From Candidatus Chloroploca sp. Khr17 (GTDB taxonomy: Bacteria > Chloroflexota > Chloroflexia > Chloroflexales > Chloroflexaceae): 33,369 nucleotides of DNA. The position numbers and the translations under genes were made by a program. The stretch spans positions 1 through 33,369 of the forward strand of contig NZ_RYFF01000054.1 in the NCBI RefSeq assembly GCF_004138165.1. Reading direction: 5' to 3'. A model generated the notes under the pieces. The model saw only the letters and a list, made by a program, of their open reading frames with translations. It did not search any database and had not been told where the DNA came from. Of this stretch, positions 30,802-33,369 are shown in pieces. The first letter of the stretch is position 1. Each line of letters opens with the position of its first letter.

Positions 30802-32019
30802 ATGCCAATTGTGATAGGAATTCGCTTTAAGGATAGTGGTAAAGTTTACTACTTTGATCCACAAGAGTTCGAGTTGCAAGTTGGTGAGCCGGTGATTGTT
30901 GAGACGGTGCGTGGGCTGGAATTGGCACGTGTGGCCTATGAGCGCCGTGAAGTTCCCGCGAGTGAGATTGTTGGTGAACTCAAGCCAGTTGTGCGCCGCG
31001 CTGAATCCGTTGATCTCGAACGCTTCCGCGACCTCCAGGCTCGCCACGGTGAGGTGCTTGAACGCTGTGCCGAAAAGGTGCGTGAACACGGCCTGCCAAT
31101 GAGTCTGGTTAAGGCTGAGTATAGTTTTGATGGGGCGCGCCTGACCTTCTATTTTACCGCTGAAAAACGGGTTGATTTTCGTTTGCTCGTGCGCGATCTC
31201 GCTCGTACCTTCAAAAGCCGGATCGAGTTGCGCCAGATTGGCCCTCGCGATGAGGCCCGTTTGCTCGGTGGCATTGGCCCGTGTGGCCGTGTGCTCTGCT
31301 GTGCCTCTTTCTTGCCTGATTATGCCCGGGTCAGTATCAAGATGGCAAAAGATCAGGATCTGCCGCTCAATCCTTCGAAGATCAGTGGGGTCTGTGGGCG
31401 CCTGCTCTGCTGCCTTTCGTATGAACACGAGCAGTATGTGGCGATGCGTGCCGAGTTGCCCCGCAAAGGGACGTGGGTGCAAACCCCTGATGGCCCCGGT
31501 GAGGTCGTTGCTCAGCAGGTGCTCAAACAGCAGTTGATTGTTCAGCTCGTCGGGAGTGGTGTCCAAGAGACGTATGGCATGGATCAGATTGAGCTTGCCA
31601 CAACCCAGGTTGCAGCTACGGCTCGTGCGCGTAATACCGAAGGGGTTACCCCGGTGGCCCAGCAACGTCGCACGAGTACCCCTGAACGCCATGACCGCCG
31701 CAAGCTCCGTGATGAGATTGATCAGTACGATCTCCTTGACGATCTCGAGTTGCTCGAAGATGATTTTGAGTCACCCTTCCGTGACAGTCCCCCCGCAGCT
31801 CGCGCTACGCCGCGCTCTGCCCCATCACCTCATCAAGCCCAGCCACCGGTTGAGCCTCCCCGAAAGTCGCCGAGGCGGGTCGTCTCTCCGCCCCCTCCCA
31901 CTTCCAGCGCTGCATCCCCTGCCGAGCCGACTGCCGAAACGCCTCCTCCGTCAGCGCCGCGTCGCCGTCGCCGCCGGAGTGGGCGCGGTGGTGCGAAACC
32001 TGATCCCGAGACCCAATGA
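30802..32019 (+). CDS. PSP1/RicT (YaaT) family protein with long basic tail
   Basis: A 405-residue protein. Residues 1-260 are the PSP1/RicT domain, with conserved cysteines in two CxxxxCC motifs (Cys161, 166, 167 in GPCGRVLCCASF and Cys198, 203, 204 in GVCGRLLCCLSY), likely Fe-S ligands, and EYSFDGARLTFYFTAEKRVDFR. In Bacillus, RicT works with RicA and RicF to direct RNase Y and competence/sporulation; no RicA or RicF is here. Residues about 265-405 are a disordered Pro/Ser/Asp-rich tail ending in a very basic APRRRRRRSGRGGAKP, which could bind RNA. No clear Shine-Dalgarno precedes ATG 30802; it lies 52 nt after the cyclase gene and overlaps the next gene by 4 nt. Confidence 0.9.
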   Translation: MPIVIGIRFKDSGKVYYFDPQEFELQVGEPVIVETVRGLELARVAYERREVPASEIVGELKPVVRRAESVDLERFRDLQARHGEVLERCAEKVREHGLPMSLVKAEYSFDGARLTFYFTAEKRVDFRLLVRDLARTFKSRIELRQIGPRDEARLLGGIGPCGRVLCCASFLPDYARVSIKMAKDQDLPLNPSKISGVCGRLLCCLSYEHEQYVAMRAELPRKGTWVQTPDGPGEVVAQQVLKQQLIVQLVGSGVQETYGMDQIELATTQVAATARARNTEGVTPVAQQRRTSTPERHDRRKLRDEIDQYDLLDDLELLEDDFESPFRDSPPAARATPRSAPSPHQAQPPVEPPRKSPRRVVSPPPPTSSAASPAEPTAETPPPSAPRRRRRRSGRGGAKPDPETQ

Positions 32020-33248
32020 TGCGCCGTGTTTCCCTGCTGTTCTGGTTGCTCGTTGCTACACTCGGCTTCACTGCCTGTGTCCGTACGACCGAGCAACCAG
32101 TCTCAACGCCGCCAACTCAGCCCACTGCAACCCTGGCTCCGCTTTCACCTGCGTTCTTGCCGACAAGCACGCTTCCGGTGCCGACGCCACGCGCCCAGCC
32201 TGAGCGCATGGGAACCTTCTTTTTCTACTGGTACCATTGCCCCGAGCGTGCCTGTGATGCTAGTGAATTGACGGCGATCCCGCCGGGTTGGCTGACGCCG
32301 TTACCTGATGATCCTGATCCCCGCGATGGTCTGGCTTATTCGTCGATCAATTATGATTGGTTTGAAGGCGAGCTACGCGATCTTGTTGATGTTGGCTTTG
32401 ATCTTATCTTGCCAGTAAGCTGGGGTGATCATCCACATCCCTGGTTTCGCCAGGATCGTCTCGATCTGCTTGTGCAGGCCAATGGCATCCTCGAAAAGCC
32501 GCTCCCAATTGGTATGTTTCTCGATACCACGGCTCAGCAGGCGATGTACAACGATTTTGTCGCGGATGGCTATCGTTTTGGCCCAACCATCCCTCGTATG
32601 CCGCTCAGTGATGCACGTAGCGGCTACTTCTTCTATGATTTGCACATCAAAGGCTTTTTCGAGCGCATTCCCCGTGAGATGTGGGCCACCGAGCAGGGCC
32701 GACCGATCATTGTAACCTACACCGCTCTCTGTTGTGACGAACTCTATCGCGCAGGTGAACTCTGGCGGGCCGTGAAAGAGGCTTTTCGCGCCGATTTTGG
32801 CGTCGAGCCTTGGCTTATCCTCGAAGAGACCTGGTTTACCCCCGAGGCCCTTGCCCCCGGCGAGGGGCTTCAGCCACTTGAACTAGTCGCTGATGGTCGC
32901 TACCATTGGGGCACGGCGTTGCATGGCCCACAGACAGCCACGCTGCGGAACTTCTCGGTCACAAGCGTTGGTCCGGGTTTCGATAACCGCAGCATTGTTG
33001 GTATCACCGATCCCCGCTTGCAACCCCGTGAAGCGCCGCCTGGAGGTGGCCCGCCTAGCAACGGGGCTTTCTTCCGCGCCAGTCTTGCGGCTGTTCCCCC
33101 CGCGACCGATCTGCTTTTGATTGAAACCTGGAACGAATGGCCTGAAAGCACCGGCATCGCACGCGCAAGCCACCAGGGCGTTGATGGGCAGCCGCTCCCT
33201 GACGATTTCTACATGGATCTTTTGCGTCGCTGGCGTCGTGGGGGCTGA
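32016..33248 (+). CDS. Lipoprotein with GH99/GH71-like (DUF5010-type) domain
   Basis: A 410-residue exported lipoprotein: hydrophobic segment with lipobox FTAC (Cys21), a Pro/Thr-rich linker (about 25-60), then a catalytic-like barrel beginning MGTFFFYWYHCPE, continuing through DVGFDLILPVSWGDH and GMFLDTT, and ending in LLLIETWNEWPESTGIARASH. The WNEW-x-E motif near the C-terminus and the FYWY start match DUF5010 and endo-mannosidase GH99/GH71-like enzymes, so a role in polysaccharide degradation or remodelling at the cell surface is likely. Start is ATG 32016, overlapping the RicT stop (ATGA); an ATG directly after (32019) is also possible. A terminator-like hairpin follows. Confidence 0.78.
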   Translation: MMRRVSLLFWLLVATLGFTACVRTTEQPVSTPPTQPTATLAPLSPAFLPTSTLPVPTPRAQPERMGTFFFYWYHCPERACDASELTAIPPGWLTPLPDDPDPRDGLAYSSINYDWFEGELRDLVDVGFDLILPVSWGDHPHPWFRQDRLDLLVQANGILEKPLPIGMFLDTTAQQAMYNDFVADGYRFGPTIPRMPLSDARSGYFFYDLHIKGFFERIPREMWATEQGRPIIVTYTALCCDELYRAGELWRAVKEAFRADFGVEPWLILEETWFTPEALAPGEGLQPLELVADGRYHWGTALHGPQTATLRNFSVTSVGPGFDNRSIVGITDPRLQPREAPPGGGPPSNGAFFRASLAAVPPATDLLLIETWNEWPESTGIARASHQGVDGQPLPDDFYMDLLRRWRRGG

Positions 33249-33278
33249 GCTTAGGCGTATGTTGGCAAACTGCATACT

Positions 33279-33314
33279 CCTGGGGGCGCAGCCCTCACCA
33301 GGTGTCACTTTTTT
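33279..33314 (+). terminator. Rho-independent-type terminator after the WNEW lipoprotein gene
   Basis: Stem CCTGG-GGGC (33279-33287), loop GCA, then GCCC-(TCA)-CCAGG (33291-33302) and, 6 nt later, TTTTTT (33309-33314). The stem overlaps the stop codon of the opposing partial gene. Confidence 0.55.
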
Positions 33315-33369
33315 GAGCGGGCCGTTCCAACACGGTAACCGGCCCCTGGGTGCGTGCCAGCACCTTTCC
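33295..33369 (-). CDS. Partial 3' end of an unidentified gene
   Basis: The minus strand is open from the window edge to a TGA at 33295-33297 and reads GKVLARTQGPVTVLERP, then AQKSDTW before the stop. Only 24 codons are visible, so neither family nor reality of the gene can be established. Its convergent position next to a terminator hairpin, and the pattern of stop codons in hairpins elsewhere in the window, make it plausible. Confidence 0.35.
   Translation of the reverse strand, partial: GKVLARTQGPVTVLERPAQKSDTW

Overview
The window looks like a chromosomal segment of a filamentous anoxygenic phototroph-type Chloroflexota (Chloroflexales, Chloroflexus/Oscillochloris/Chloroploca-like). This is an inference from moderately high G+C, an OleA-type thiolase close to those of long-chain olefin makers, RskA-type anti-sigma factor, many hairpin-forming intergenic repeats, a secreted beta-helix protein ending in a YLPL-type C-terminus, and FHA/PP2C-like signalling genes. 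No tRNA, rRNA, CRISPR array, phage or intact insertion sequence was found. Coding density is high and every main gene is an intact frame; only the last gene is cut by the window edge.

Layout. 1-496 is non-coding and full of palindromes, including a MITE-like element. 497-2115 (minus) is an ECF sigma factor with its RskA-like membrane anti-sigma factor. A divergent regulatory region (2116-2435) holds two tandem promoters and an almost perfect CRP/FNR-like dyad, and drives a long-chain polyprenyl diphosphate synthase (2436-3515). Next come a NarL-type sensor kinase with a duplicated, degenerate dimerisation domain (3598-5607), its LuxR-type response regulator (5636-6310) and transketolase (6370-8424). 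8464-13160 (minus) is a run gltX - malZ-like glucosidase - TIMP/NTR-like membrane protein - alpha/beta hydrolase. A Uma2-family nuclease (minus) and a solitary Dam methylase (plus) diverge around 13966-14163; the dam leader has a promoter, a small terminator and a repeated motif at the start codon.

15074-24326 is largely envelope biology: a GT4 glycosyltransferase, a secreted parallel beta-helix protein (minus), an HD-domain hydrolase and an OleA-type thiolase (minus), then a five-gene exopolysaccharide operon (GT4, two Wzz-like chain-length proteins, a BY-kinase, a PHP tyrosine phosphatase). A Rieske ferredoxin and a beta-lactamase-fold serine hydrolase follow, separated by a GC-rich inverted-repeat element with G-quadruplex potential.

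24823-33248 looks like a signalling locus. A minus-strand operon encodes a PP2C-like protein fused through a membrane helix to a propeller-like sensor domain, a lipoprotein and the serine hydrolase. Divergently, an FHA-GAF-adenylate cyclase is followed by a RicT/PSP1 protein with a long basic tail and a lipoprotein with a GH99/GH71-like WNEW motif. The most interesting items are this divergent signalling locus, the fused pseudo-histidine kinase, the CRP-like dyad wrapped round a -10 box, the dam leader, and the orphan OleA.
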